A DNA stretch of 36,004 bases from a bacterium. GTDB lineage: Bacteria > Patescibacteriota > Minisyncoccia > UBA6257 > GWB1-50-10. How positions within the stretch are numbered: position 1 is the first letter of the stretch; every line of letters begins with the position of its first letter. The notes beneath the pieces were generated by a model that did not search any database, had not been told where the DNA came from, and was given only the letters and a program-made list of their open reading frames with translations. This document shows, one piece after another, positions 25,953-34,091 of the stretch. The stretch spans positions 1 to 36,004 of the forward strand of contig JAKAID010000004.1 in NCBI GenBank assembly GCA_021814545.1, in the 5' to 3' direction. The translations under genes and the position numbers were made by a program.

Positions 25953-27358
25953 GATGTGGATTTCTTTTTGAATCTCTCGAGATCTTCCTCCGCACCGAAA
26001 ATGTCGAGACCTGCGGGCGGACCCGCCTTCTTACTCTCCACGCGCCGCATGTGGGGCGCGGTCAATACGCCTGTCGGCGCAGGATGATAAATGGTCGCAA
26101 GTTCATCTGTTACAAGCTCATAAGAAACGGAATCAAAATTCCACTCCATAAAGAACGAGGTGAAAAGTTTCCCTGTAAATGTTTCCGGCGGATTTACGCG
26201 GTTACGAAGATTGTGGAGGAGGCGCTGTTTGCGATATTCGAGCCGCTTATCGACATAGACGTGTGGGAATTTCCACTTGTCTATTCTTGTGGTGGTACCG
26301 GAGTTCGCCTTAAACGCGTTCATATTCGGCGCGCTATACTGATTGAACGCTCCCGTAATGCCGCCCCGCGCAAAACCGGACCCCTCTTTCAAAATGGTGC
26401 CCGGCGACATATAGCACAACCGCACCAGTGTATTAAATGCGGGCTTCGTAAGTTTATTCTCAACCGCATTAATAACCTCGGTTTTTTTCGCAGTATGCGC
26501 CACCGGCATTTTCGCCTCGCCTCCCGTTTCCACGAGTTCCGGCGCGCGCAGTTTCTTCACGAGCTCATCATACGTCTTTGCCCAATCTTTTCCTGCGGGA
26601 GAAATGAGCATCTGCACCACGACCACTTCGCCTCCCTTGATTTTTGCAAGCGTTTCGAGAAACACGGAGAGCGGGTCGATTTGTTTTTCTGCGGAACCCG
26701 TTTCAAACATGGGATATGTTTTAAGTGGGTACGCGCCCTCCTTCGCCAGAATGAACTCGGTGCCCCATAGGTCCATCCCCAATGCATAGAGTTCGGCAGT
26801 GGTTGCGGGAAGTTCGCGCATGTAATCCTTCACCTCCGTTATCTCCACGTCGGGATACTGCGAAAAAAAGGCCACCTCGGTGAGGTTCGTGTGCTTCTTG
26901 GGCATACGGAGATAAAAGTGTATTTGCCCGCCAAGACTTACAAGTTCCAGAGAGAACCAAAGTGGCACCTGCCCCTCGATATATTTTTCGCGCCAATTGC
27001 CAGGCGCATTCCCCATACCGTGCAGCGCCTGGAACACGTGCTCCATGGACTTCGCACTCTTCTCAAGCTCGCGCGGTATTCTTATTTCGAATAGTGCGTA
27101 TTTTTCGGGTGCCGCCTCTTTTTGCTTATATTTCTGCTGCTGCACGTACAAGAACAATTCACGCAGTAATTCCCAAAATATCAAGAAAAGCCAGAACCAC
27201 CATGTGTACTTAATGAACGTGAAGAAGAAAAATGGTATTTGCCGAGGGTCAAGGAGCGGCAGCGATGCGCCGAACACTATCATAAAGAGCCATATCTCCC
27301 AGTGAGAGAACAGCGTAACAAAGAAATCTACTACATGATCATAAAGGTCTCGGAACAT
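25949..27358 (-). CDS. Uncharacterised membrane protein with N-terminal TM helices and large soluble domain
   Basis: WEIWLFMIVFGASLPLLDPRQIPFFFFTFIKYTWWFWLFLIFWELLRELFLYV; then LFEIRIPRELEKSAKSMEHVFQALHG...FYLRMPKKHTNLTEVAFFSQYPDVEITEV. ATGA overlap with the next gene. Confidence 0.55.
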   Translation of the reverse strand: MFRDLYDHVVDFFVTLFSHWEIWLFMIVFGASLPLLDPRQIPFFFFTFIKYTWWFWLFLIFWELLRELFLYVQQQKYKQKEAAPEKYALFEIRIPRELEKSAKSMEHVFQALHGMGNAPGNWREKYIEGQVPLWFSLELVSLGGQIHFYLRMPKKHTNLTEVAFFSQYPDVEITEVKDYMRELPATTAELYALGMDLWGTEFILAKEGAYPLKTYPMFETGSAEKQIDPLSVFLETLAKIKGGEVVVVQMLISPAGKDWAKTYDELVKKLRAPELVETGGEAKMPVAHTAKKTEVINAVENKLTKPAFNTLVRLCYMSPGTILKEGSGFARGGITGAFNQYSAPNMNAFKANSGTTTRIDKWKFPHVYVDKRLEYRKQRLLHNLRNRVNPPETFTGKLFTSFFMEWNFDSVSYELVTDELATIYHPAPTGVLTAPHMRRVESKKAGPPAGLDIFGAEEDLERFKKKSTS

Positions 27359-27397
27359 TCGCGGGTGGTATCCTTATTCTACACAAATCATGTTCTT

Positions 27398-27434
27398 AAC
27401 AAAACGCCCTCGCGGTGTGCGGGGGCGTTTTGTT
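27398..27434 (-). terminator. Rho-independent terminator downstream of the sigma4-HARE gene
   Basis: AACAAAACGCCCTCGC-ggtgt-GCGGGGGCGTTTTGTT; 16-bp stem with one G.T pair and T-rich 3' end. Confidence 0.92.
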
Positions 27435-27441
27435 CGATAAT

Positions 27442-28455
27442 TTATGCTTCTTTGATGGAATACTTGTTGTTCTCAAGGCGCTTGAAGTGCTTGCGATTCT
27501 GAAGGCTCAAAAGAATAGTGTTCTCTTTCAAGAAACGCTGTTTGTTGACGAGCTGGACCACTTCTGACGATGACAGCGGACCATGCTTCTTCAAAAGCGA
27601 CACGATTACCTCGCGCACCGTTCCCGGCTCGAACCCGTGCTCGCGAAGCCCGTACATACCGCGCCCTACCAATACGAAGCGCTCATCTTTGATAAGTTCG
27701 TTGTGCACAGTCTGAACGTGCGCGCGCTTCTTATCGAGACCGAACTCATTGATGGACTTCGCTACGTGCTCGAAGTGAAGGGGTTGGCCATGCTTTTTGA
27801 GCACCAAATACGCTTTATCGCGGATAGTTTTCGGTTCTATCTCCGCCCACTCGCGCAATCCGATATCGCCGAACACGTTCTCACCAAAATGCTTCGGGAT
27901 AGCAAGGTAATGGCACGAGGCGAGCCCCTTGCAGAGCGGCAGATACGTCTTCTCGCGAAGTATCTGGTTTCTATCTCCGTTCTTGAAGAACTGGGTCAGC
28001 TCCTTCGTGAACTCTTCAAAGCGCTTCTTCGCCTCTTCGTTCGCATACCAAAATGCGTGCACGCCATCGTCTTCTTTATGATACTGCGGAATGCCTGCAG
28101 TAAGGAATATGAAGCGCAGCTTCTGGTCGATATATTTCGTTTCAGCGTCATTCAACAGCTTCTTCATCTCCGCGATAAAGGTGTCGTCGCGACGTACAGA
28201 ATCTACCGAGTTCAAATGTGTCGATGCCGCATCAATGAGCTCTTTCGCGCCCGCGCGGACGTCCTCCCGTATCTTCGCGATGACCTGCTCTTCTATCTGG
28301 CGCACGCGCTCGCGCGTAATGCCAAGCTCATCGCCTATCTCCTGGAGCGTTGCGCGCTTCCCCGTTTTCAAACCAAAACGGCCCGTGAGCACCTTGCGCT
28401 GCTTCGGGGTGAATTCCGCCACAAGCTCGTTGATGAACTGGTCAATGTTTTTCAT
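27442..28455 (-). CDS. Sigma-70 region 4-like HTH protein fused to HARE-type winged helices
   Basis: N-terminal FTPKQRKVLTGRFGLKTGKRATLQEIGDELGITRERVRQIEEQVIAKI (sigma region 4); later TIRDKAYLVLKKHGQPLHFEHVAKSI...RFVLVGRGMYGLREHG (HARE-HTH-like) and a second wHTH-like segment. Confidence 0.75.
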   Translation of the reverse strand: MKNIDQFINELVAEFTPKQRKVLTGRFGLKTGKRATLQEIGDELGITRERVRQIEEQVIAKIREDVRAGAKELIDAASTHLNSVDSVRRDDTFIAEMKKLLNDAETKYIDQKLRFIFLTAGIPQYHKEDDGVHAFWYANEEAKKRFEEFTKELTQFFKNGDRNQILREKTYLPLCKGLASCHYLAIPKHFGENVFGDIGLREWAEIEPKTIRDKAYLVLKKHGQPLHFEHVAKSINEFGLDKKRAHVQTVHNELIKDERFVLVGRGMYGLREHGFEPGTVREVIVSLLKKHGPLSSSEVVQLVNKQRFLKENTILLSLQNRKHFKRLENNKYSIKEA

Positions 28456-28523
28456 GTCCGCTGCGATTTTTGTATGAATGTAATATACACTATTTGCAAT
28501 ATAAGGTCAACCCCTTACATAAA

Positions 28524-28543
28524 GACCCCTCTTCCGAGGGGTC
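28524..28543 (-). terminator. Rho-independent terminator downstream of secF
   Basis: GACCCCTC-ttcc-GAGGGGTC with a short T-rich flank on the minus strand (TTTATG). Confidence 0.75.
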
Positions 28544-28555
28544 TCTTGTACAATA

Positions 28556-29455
28556 CTATTCGCTTTTCCTCCCCCAAAGATAGAGGATGGGGCTTGCGAG
28601 GAAGATGGACGAGTAGGTGCCGAAGACGGTTCCCACAAGCATCGTAAGAATGAAATAGTAGAGCGAGGGAGGACCGAACACGAGGAGCGCCACGAGCACA
28701 ATAACGAGCGTAAGCGTCGTATTCACCGAGCGCGCAAAGGTCTCTCGCACACTGTGGTTGATAACGTCCGCAAGCGACATGCCCCGCCCGCGATGTATCA
28801 AGATGTTCTCGCGTATCCTATCGAACACCACGATAGTGTCGTGCACGGAGAAGCCCATCACTACGAGGAGCGCCACAATGAAGTTCGTATCTATTTCGAT
28901 ACCCTTGAAATACCCAAGGAGCGCCAAAAGACCCACGGGGATGCTCACATCATGGAAGAGCGTGATAAGGGTCGCCATGCCGTATTTCCACGAGCTTATC
29001 GGCTTTGAAACCTTGCGGAACGCATACGCGATAAAGAGCGAGATGCCGAAGAGCACCAGCACGATGGCTTCTATCGCCTTATTGCGAAGCTCAACGCCGA
29101 TCGTAGGGCCGATGCTCGAGAAACTCAATTCGGTGAACTGTCCCACGTTCTGCAATGCGGCGCGGTACGCCTCATGCCCCGCTTCGTCCATGCTCGGCAA
29201 TCGGAATGAGAACGAACCATCAGTATTCTGCTTCACCGAATGTTCCGCCCGTCCCACCACTCCCTCAACCGCACCCTTGACCGCATCCACGGAAACGGTC
29301 GAGCTTGCGAACCTCACCTCCCACTGCGTGCCGCCGCGAAGGTCGATGCCTTCTTTTAAGCCCACAGTCGCCACGAGCACCCATGCGGCAATGACCATCG
29401 TGCCCGAAATGCCAAGAAAGATATTCCTTGCTGCAATAAGATTAAAATGTTTCAT
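28556..29455 (-). CDS. secF: Protein translocase subunit SecF
   Basis: KEGIDLRGGTQWEVRF; GFSVHDTIVVFDRIRENI; NTTLTLVIVLVALLVFGPPSLYYFILTMLVGTVFGTYSSIFLASPIL. Confidence 0.96.
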   Translation of the reverse strand: MKHFNLIAARNIFLGISGTMVIAAWVLVATVGLKEGIDLRGGTQWEVRFASSTVSVDAVKGAVEGVVGRAEHSVKQNTDGSFSFRLPSMDEAGHEAYRAALQNVGQFTELSFSSIGPTIGVELRNKAIEAIVLVLFGISLFIAYAFRKVSKPISSWKYGMATLITLFHDVSIPVGLLALLGYFKGIEIDTNFIVALLVVMGFSVHDTIVVFDRIRENILIHRGRGMSLADVINHSVRETFARSVNTTLTLVIVLVALLVFGPPSLYYFILTMLVGTVFGTYSSIFLASPILYLWGRKSE

Positions 29456-29462
29456 AGGTCGG

Positions 29463-30725
29463 TTATTTAAGGAATGCGCGCAGCATAAGGCGCGTCGTGG
29501 TGATAGCCGAGAACATGCTCATTACGACCCCGAGAAAGAGCGTGAGCGCAAAGCCCTGCACGAAGCTCGATGTAAAGAAGTAGAGCACTCCTGCCGTTAT
29601 CATGGTCGAAATGTTCGAGTCCCGAATGGATGTCCACGCGCGACGGAACCCCTCTTCTATCGCCGCTGCATGCGGAATGCCCTTCTTCATCTCTTCTTTC
29701 GTGCGCTCGAACACGAGAATGTTCGCATCAACCGCCATGCCGATCGAGAGCACGAACCCCGCGATGCCAGAGAGCGTCATCGTGATGGGGATGAGCTTGA
29801 ATACGCCCATAGTAAGAAGCGTGTACACGACAAGCGCGATTGAGGCGAACACGCCGAGGGTGCGGTAGTAGATGAGCATGAATACCATCACTGCGAACAA
29901 ACCGATGGCGCCTGCATAGATCGCCTTATCGAGCGAATCCTTGCCGAAATCGGACCCGATGGTCTGCTGGTTCACAAGCGTGATAGGGGCAGGCAATGCG
30001 CCGGCGTTGAAGCGCTCCACGATCTGCTGTGCGCGCGAGAAACTGAACTGACCCGTGATGCGCGCCTTGCCTCCCGAGATCTTACCCTGCACCCGCGGGC
30101 AGCTATCATTCACGCTATCCGGAATGATGGGCTGGCCATCGATAAAGAGACAAATGGGCTTATTTACGTTCGCCTCGGTGAGCTTCTCGAACAGGACCGC
30201 ACCTTCATCGTTCAATGAAAAATCAATTTCGGGAACACCCGTGTTGGGGTCGCGCCCTACCTGCGCACTGACCACATAGCGTCCGTTCAGGTCGGTCGGC
30301 ACAAATACCGCCGAGCTCGTGGACTTCGGATCGGGCTGCACCTCGCGGAACTCGAGGAAGGGCGTTTCACCGATCATGCGGATCGCCTGGTTCACGTCTT
30401 TCACACCTGCAAGCTCGACCGCCAAGCGGTCGCTCTCACCCACCTTCTCGGTATACACTTTCGGCTCGGCAACGCCGAACAGGTTCACACGCTTTTCAAT
30501 CACATCCCGAAGCCCGCGCACTACCGAATCTCGATCCTCGCTCTTCACCTTGCTCACATCTATCTCGTACGTGAGCGACGTGCCTCCCGCAAGGTCGAGG
30601 CCAAGGCTCCACGGACGGAATTTACTTATCCGCTGCCAGAGGGGCTCGTAGGCAAACGCGCCTGCGGCAATAGAAACGACGATGATGAGCGTGAGGAACG
30701 CGAGCAACCTGTTTCGATCGTGCAT
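29463..30725 (-). CDS. secD: Protein translocase subunit SecD
   Basis: WSLGLDLAGGTSLTYEIDVSKV; GMAVDANILVFERTKEEMKKGIPHAAAIEEGFRRAWTSIRDSNISTMITAGVLY. Confidence 0.96.
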   Translation of the reverse strand: MHDRNRLLAFLTLIIVVSIAAGAFAYEPLWQRISKFRPWSLGLDLAGGTSLTYEIDVSKVKSEDRDSVVRGLRDVIEKRVNLFGVAEPKVYTEKVGESDRLAVELAGVKDVNQAIRMIGETPFLEFREVQPDPKSTSSAVFVPTDLNGRYVVSAQVGRDPNTGVPEIDFSLNDEGAVLFEKLTEANVNKPICLFIDGQPIIPDSVNDSCPRVQGKISGGKARITGQFSFSRAQQIVERFNAGALPAPITLVNQQTIGSDFGKDSLDKAIYAGAIGLFAVMVFMLIYYRTLGVFASIALVVYTLLTMGVFKLIPITMTLSGIAGFVLSIGMAVDANILVFERTKEEMKKGIPHAAAIEEGFRRAWTSIRDSNISTMITAGVLYFFTSSFVQGFALTLFLGVVMSMFSAITTTRLMLRAFLK

Positions 30726-30738
30726 AATGGCCCTAGTG

Positions 30739-30744
30739 TATAAT
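30739..30744 (+). promoter_or_regulatory. -10 TATAAT 7 nt upstream of ATG at 30752
   Basis: TATAAT-agaaata-ATG. Confidence 0.7.
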
Positions 30745-30751
30745 AGAAATA

Positions 30752-31783
30752 ATGCGAAATCAACTTACGGTATTACTGGTCGGCGAAGTGGACCGCGAGT
30801 TGCGCGGTGAGGTGTTCCAAGCTCAAAAAGTGAAGAGTGCGCCTCACTATTTCGAGATATCCATCCCCCACCCCGTCATCGTCGGCGAGGCGAAATCAAG
30901 CATCGACAATGTTCCCCTTGTCTTCTCCATTAAGGGGTATCCGCCTGATATTCTCCTTATTGAAAGTACGATCGAGGTAAAGGATGTATTCGACCATGAG
31001 GCCATGGCGAAACTCGAATCCGCTATCTACGAACAGAGCTACAAGATACTCGCTGAACACGGCGGGAGCCGCGATTATAGCGAAACGTACTCGGTCTTCA
31101 GCGTTTCCGGCTATGCGGGTGAACCGGAGCAATTCCTCAAGCACTCCCCCGCCATCGCCTCGCTCCTCAAGTCGGAGCGGCTTGAGCTCGACCCCAAGGA
31201 AATCGAGCACACGATGTCCGCACAAATAAAGTACGCAAAGAACGACCTCGCCATCATCGACTGGGACGGCGCCTTCCTCTTCGACCCTGAGGGCGACGTG
31301 CTCCCCACAATAGAACTCCTTACCCTCGCGAACCTTCAGCTCCTTCGCGCGCGCATCCTTGATCGCCAGCTCGATGACCGCTTGAAGCACGTGAGTAAGT
31401 TCATCAAGCGCCCCGAATCGAGCAAAAAACTTTTTAAAGTATTCGACAACGCTGAACTTTCGGAAGACCTCCGCCAGATCATCAAGATAATCATGTCCTC
31501 CATCGCGGAGGTGCAGCTCCTCGAGCGCGATATCAAGCTCATCGGCGACTGGTACTCCGCGCGCCTCTATGACCTTGCCACGCACAAATTCAAGGTGAAT
31601 GAGTGGCGCGCCACCATTAAGGAAAAACTCGACCTCCTTGAGGACGTGTACGGCATCGTAAAAGAGAACTTCTCTATTTCAGAAAAAGACCGCGCCGAAT
31701 GGATACAAATCATCGCCTGGTTTTTCCTCCAAATCGGCTGGTTCGTGCTCATTATTATCGAGTTCCTCTATTTCACGAAGTAG
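30752..31783 (+). CDS. Uncharacterised helical protein with C-terminal TM anchor (possibly DUF155/RMD1-like)
   Basis: Long helical region NLQLLRARILDRQLDDRLKHVSKFIKR...IAEVQLLERDIKLIGDWYSARLYDLATHKF and C-terminal TM IIAWFFLQIGWFVLIIIEFLYF; family assignment weak. Confidence 0.5.
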   Translation: MRNQLTVLLVGEVDRELRGEVFQAQKVKSAPHYFEISIPHPVIVGEAKSSIDNVPLVFSIKGYPPDILLIESTIEVKDVFDHEAMAKLESAIYEQSYKILAEHGGSRDYSETYSVFSVSGYAGEPEQFLKHSPAIASLLKSERLELDPKEIEHTMSAQIKYAKNDLAIIDWDGAFLFDPEGDVLPTIELLTLANLQLLRARILDRQLDDRLKHVSKFIKRPESSKKLFKVFDNAELSEDLRQIIKIIMSSIAEVQLLERDIKLIGDWYSARLYDLATHKFKVNEWRATIKEKLDLLEDVYGIVKENFSISEKDRAEWIQIIAWFFLQIGWFVLIIIEFLYFTK

Positions 31784-31810
31784 GGCTGAATTCGGACATG
31801 AGAAGGCACA

Positions 31811-31883
31811 GCCCGATACTCTTGGCGAGAGGGTAAGACTTGGGCGTCGCCCAGGAGACACCCCCGAGCCAAGAGTATCAGGC
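31811..31883. repeat. Structured palindromic intergenic repeat, copy 1 (complete)
   Basis: Outer stem GCCcGATACTCTTGGC / GCCAAGAGTATCaGGC (15/16 bp), internal GGGT/ACCC, apical CTTGGGC-GTC-GCCCAGG; 51/54 identical to 35951-36004. Confidence 0.85.
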
Positions 31884-31908
31884 GAGTATCCGCGTTGACG
31901 GAACTCGC
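31882..31908. other. Second hairpin adjoining repeat copy 1
   Basis: GCGAGT-a-TCCG-cgttga-CGGA-ACTCGC: 6 + 4 bp stem with a 1-nt bulge. Confidence 0.65.
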
Positions 31909-31914
31909 TTAACA

Positions 31915-32760
31915 TTATTTGAACGCCATCACGAAGCGCGCGGGGTCCACCGACACCGAATTCACTTTGAGCGAGAGGTGGAGGTGCGGCCCCGTTGCGT
32001 ATCCCGTGTGGCCAAGAAGCCCTATCACCTTCCCCCGCTCGACCACGTCGCCCTCCTTCACAAATTGTTTTTGAAGATGCATGTAGAGCGAGTAGATTCC
32101 CTCGCCATGGTCGATAATAATAACCTTCCCATACACGGTATCCGCGTACACGCGTTTTACCACGCCGCCGCTCATCGCGCCTACTGCCGCCCCCTCAGGA
32201 CCCGAGAGGTCAATTCCCCAGTGATGGATGATGGAATTGCCCGTTTTACGGGTCTCGCCGAACGTACTCCCGAATCTCGTGTTGTTCGCAAGCGGCAAGC
32301 CGAATGATTTATTGAAATACACCTTGTCGGTCCGGGCCTTCACCGCGGCATCAATGTCCACTTTCTGCTCGGCAAGTTTCGTGGTGAGCCCTTTTTCGGT
32401 GAGACCGAGCTCTTTCGGGATGCCGAGGTCGACTACCACGAATTTTTTTGCACGCACCGTTATCGCGCGAGTAAACACTGCCCCGTCCGCGAACGAAGCT
32501 GAGAATGGATACGAACCGGGCTTCTTCATTGCGGGTATCGGAATGACCGCCATTGATGCTTTCCGATAGGCAAAAAACTGGACCGCTGCGCCATCAAAGC
32601 TACCTGACACCGGCGCTGAATCGCCCGCGAGCGTTACCACAAGCGTATCGCCCTGATACGGTGTGGTATCGGAAATGGAGGCATTAATGCCCCGCGCGTG
32701 CGCCACAGGCGCTGCAAGCGCTATCGCCACCACAACAAATGCAAGCAAGCGTTTCATCAT
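31915..32760 (-). CDS. Secreted M23-family metallopeptidase (LytM-like)
   Basis: Start re-assigned to MMKRLLAFVVVAIALAAPVAHA (signal peptide); HWGIDLSGPEGAAVGAMSGGVVKRVYADTVYGKVIIIDHGEGIYSLYMHL; GYATGPHLHLSL (HxH). Confidence 0.92.
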   Translation of the reverse strand: MMKRLLAFVVVAIALAAPVAHARGINASISDTTPYQGDTLVVTLAGDSAPVSGSFDGAAVQFFAYRKASMAVIPIPAMKKPGSYPFSASFADGAVFTRAITVRAKKFVVVDLGIPKELGLTEKGLTTKLAEQKVDIDAAVKARTDKVYFNKSFGLPLANNTRFGSTFGETRKTGNSIIHHWGIDLSGPEGAAVGAMSGGVVKRVYADTVYGKVIIIDHGEGIYSLYMHLQKQFVKEGDVVERGKVIGLLGHTGYATGPHLHLSLKVNSVSVDPARFVMAFK

Positions 32761-32765
32761 ACATA

Positions 32766-32771
32766 AGTATA
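32766..32771 (-). promoter_or_regulatory. -10 TATACT 5 or 8 nt upstream of the M23 peptidase ATGATG start
   Basis: Minus strand TATACT-TATGT-ATGATG. Confidence 0.6.
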
Positions 32772-32804
32772 ACGAACGAGCGGGCCTCTTTCTTACAAAT
32801 AAAA

Positions 32805-32832
32805 AGGCCGCAATGTAATTGCATTGCGGCCT
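32805..32832 (-). terminator. Rho-independent terminator downstream of tgt
   Basis: Minus strand AGGCCGCAATG-CAATTA-CATTGCGGCCT then TTTTATTTG. Confidence 0.93.
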
Positions 32833-32840
32833 CACTTCGT

Positions 32841-34016
32841 TTACTTGCGCGTGATGCGCGCGAGCGTCTCTTTCTTGAACGCCACGAACCGGTCCTCCAA
32901 GATGGAGTGCCGGATTTTCTCCATGAGGTCGTTGAAGAAGTAGACATTGTGGAGCGTCGCAAGACGTCCCGCCTCCGCATCCTTCGCGTGGAAGCGCTCG
33001 TAGAGCTCGCCTTTCGTACGGCCGCCCTTACAGACCGGGCACCCGCACGCGGGGTCAATCGGCTCTTTCGCGCCCCTATTCTTGCCGCGCTTCACATCGA
33101 ACCGGCCGTCGAGCGTCCACAGGCAGCCATGGCGCGCCTCGCGCGTTGGGATGACGCAATCGAACGTGTCGATGCCGTGCTCCACGCCGTCGAAGAGGTC
33201 ATCGACCTTCCCGATGCCGAGCAGATGGCGCGGCTTTTCTTCGGGGAGATGCGGCATGCTCCACTTGAGCACCTTCATCATCTCGCTCCGCGACTTGCCG
33301 AGCGAACCGCCGATAGCAAAGCCGTCGAACGGGAGCGAACCGATGAATCGGGCGCCCAACGTGCGCGGAAGCCAGAATGCCCCTCCTTGCACGATGCCGT
33401 AGAGCATCTGGTCCTTGCGCCGTTTCGCGGTAAGGCAACGCTTTGCCCACGCGTGGGTGCGCTGGAGGGCACGGAAGGTATACCAGGGCGAATGGAGCGG
33501 CGAGGTGCACTCGTCGAACGCGAGAATGATATCCGCGCCGAGCTTCTCCTGAATGGCGACGGAGCGCTCGGCATCGAGATAGCACCGTTCGCCGCCATCC
33601 ATGAAATACGCCCCATCTTTTGTGATGGTGACAAGGTTGTCCTCCGCTTTCCCCTTCTTGCCGTTCGCTTCCGGGAACATGGGAGCGATTTTCCCCACGC
33701 CGTGTTCGCGTGCGAACCCGAGCGAAAATACCTGGAAGCCGCCCGAATCGGTCATCACGATGCCGTTCCACCCGAGCGCCTTGTGAAGGCCCTCGTACGA
33801 ATCGAGCTTCCCTCCGAGCGTACGCCAGAGATGGTAGGTATTCGAAATGACCATCTGCGTCTTCGTTGCCGCGAGGTCTTCGGCACCAAGCGTGCGGACC
33901 TTCGCATGCGTGCCAACCACGACGTAGCTCGGCGTTTGCGCCACTCCGCCGTGCGGCATTGTCAACGTACCGACTCGTGCCCGCGAAAGCTTATCTTTTT
34001 TGATTATCTCGAACAT
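32841..34016 (-). CDS. tgt: Queuine/preQ1 tRNA-guanine transglycosylase
   Basis: VISNTYHLWRTLGG; IVMTDSGGFQVFSLG; GIVQGG; IGGSLG; RHLLGIGKVDDLFDGVEHGIDTFDCVIPTREARHG; zinc motif CGCPVCKGG...H. SD AAGGAG precedes the ATG. Confidence 0.96.
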   Translation of the reverse strand: MFEIIKKDKLSRARVGTLTMPHGGVAQTPSYVVVGTHAKVRTLGAEDLAATKTQMVISNTYHLWRTLGGKLDSYEGLHKALGWNGIVMTDSGGFQVFSLGFAREHGVGKIAPMFPEANGKKGKAEDNLVTITKDGAYFMDGGERCYLDAERSVAIQEKLGADIILAFDECTSPLHSPWYTFRALQRTHAWAKRCLTAKRRKDQMLYGIVQGGAFWLPRTLGARFIGSLPFDGFAIGGSLGKSRSEMMKVLKWSMPHLPEEKPRHLLGIGKVDDLFDGVEHGIDTFDCVIPTREARHGCLWTLDGRFDVKRGKNRGAKEPIDPACGCPVCKGGRTKGELYERFHAKDAEAGRLATLHNVYFFNDLMEKIRHSILEDRFVAFKKETLARITRK

Positions 34017-34063
34017 GCGTTCTCCTTTCGTGAGTTAAGAGCCGTCTCACCATACAATAAATA

Positions 34064-34084
34064 CGCCCCTTACGTAAAGGGGCG
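34064..34084 (-). terminator. Terminator downstream of the FAD-linked oxidase
   Basis: CGCCCCTT-acgta-AAGGGGCG, T-rich on the minus-strand 3' side (TATTTATT). Confidence 0.8.
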
Positions 34085-34091
34085 CACTCCG

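Noticed and set aside
28758-29843. 361-aa plus-strand ORF
   Set aside because: Antisense to secF/secD; no motif.
31679-31915. 78-aa minus-strand ORF over repeat copy 1
   Set aside because: Covers the palindromic repeat and antisense of the upstream gene; copy 2 shares the peptide only within the repeat and then stops, so the conservation looks like DNA/RNA structure and not protein.
34064-34084. Hairpin considered as another dispersed repeat
   Set aside because: Sequence unrelated to the 31811 repeat; position after a stop codon and T-rich flank fit an ordinary terminator.
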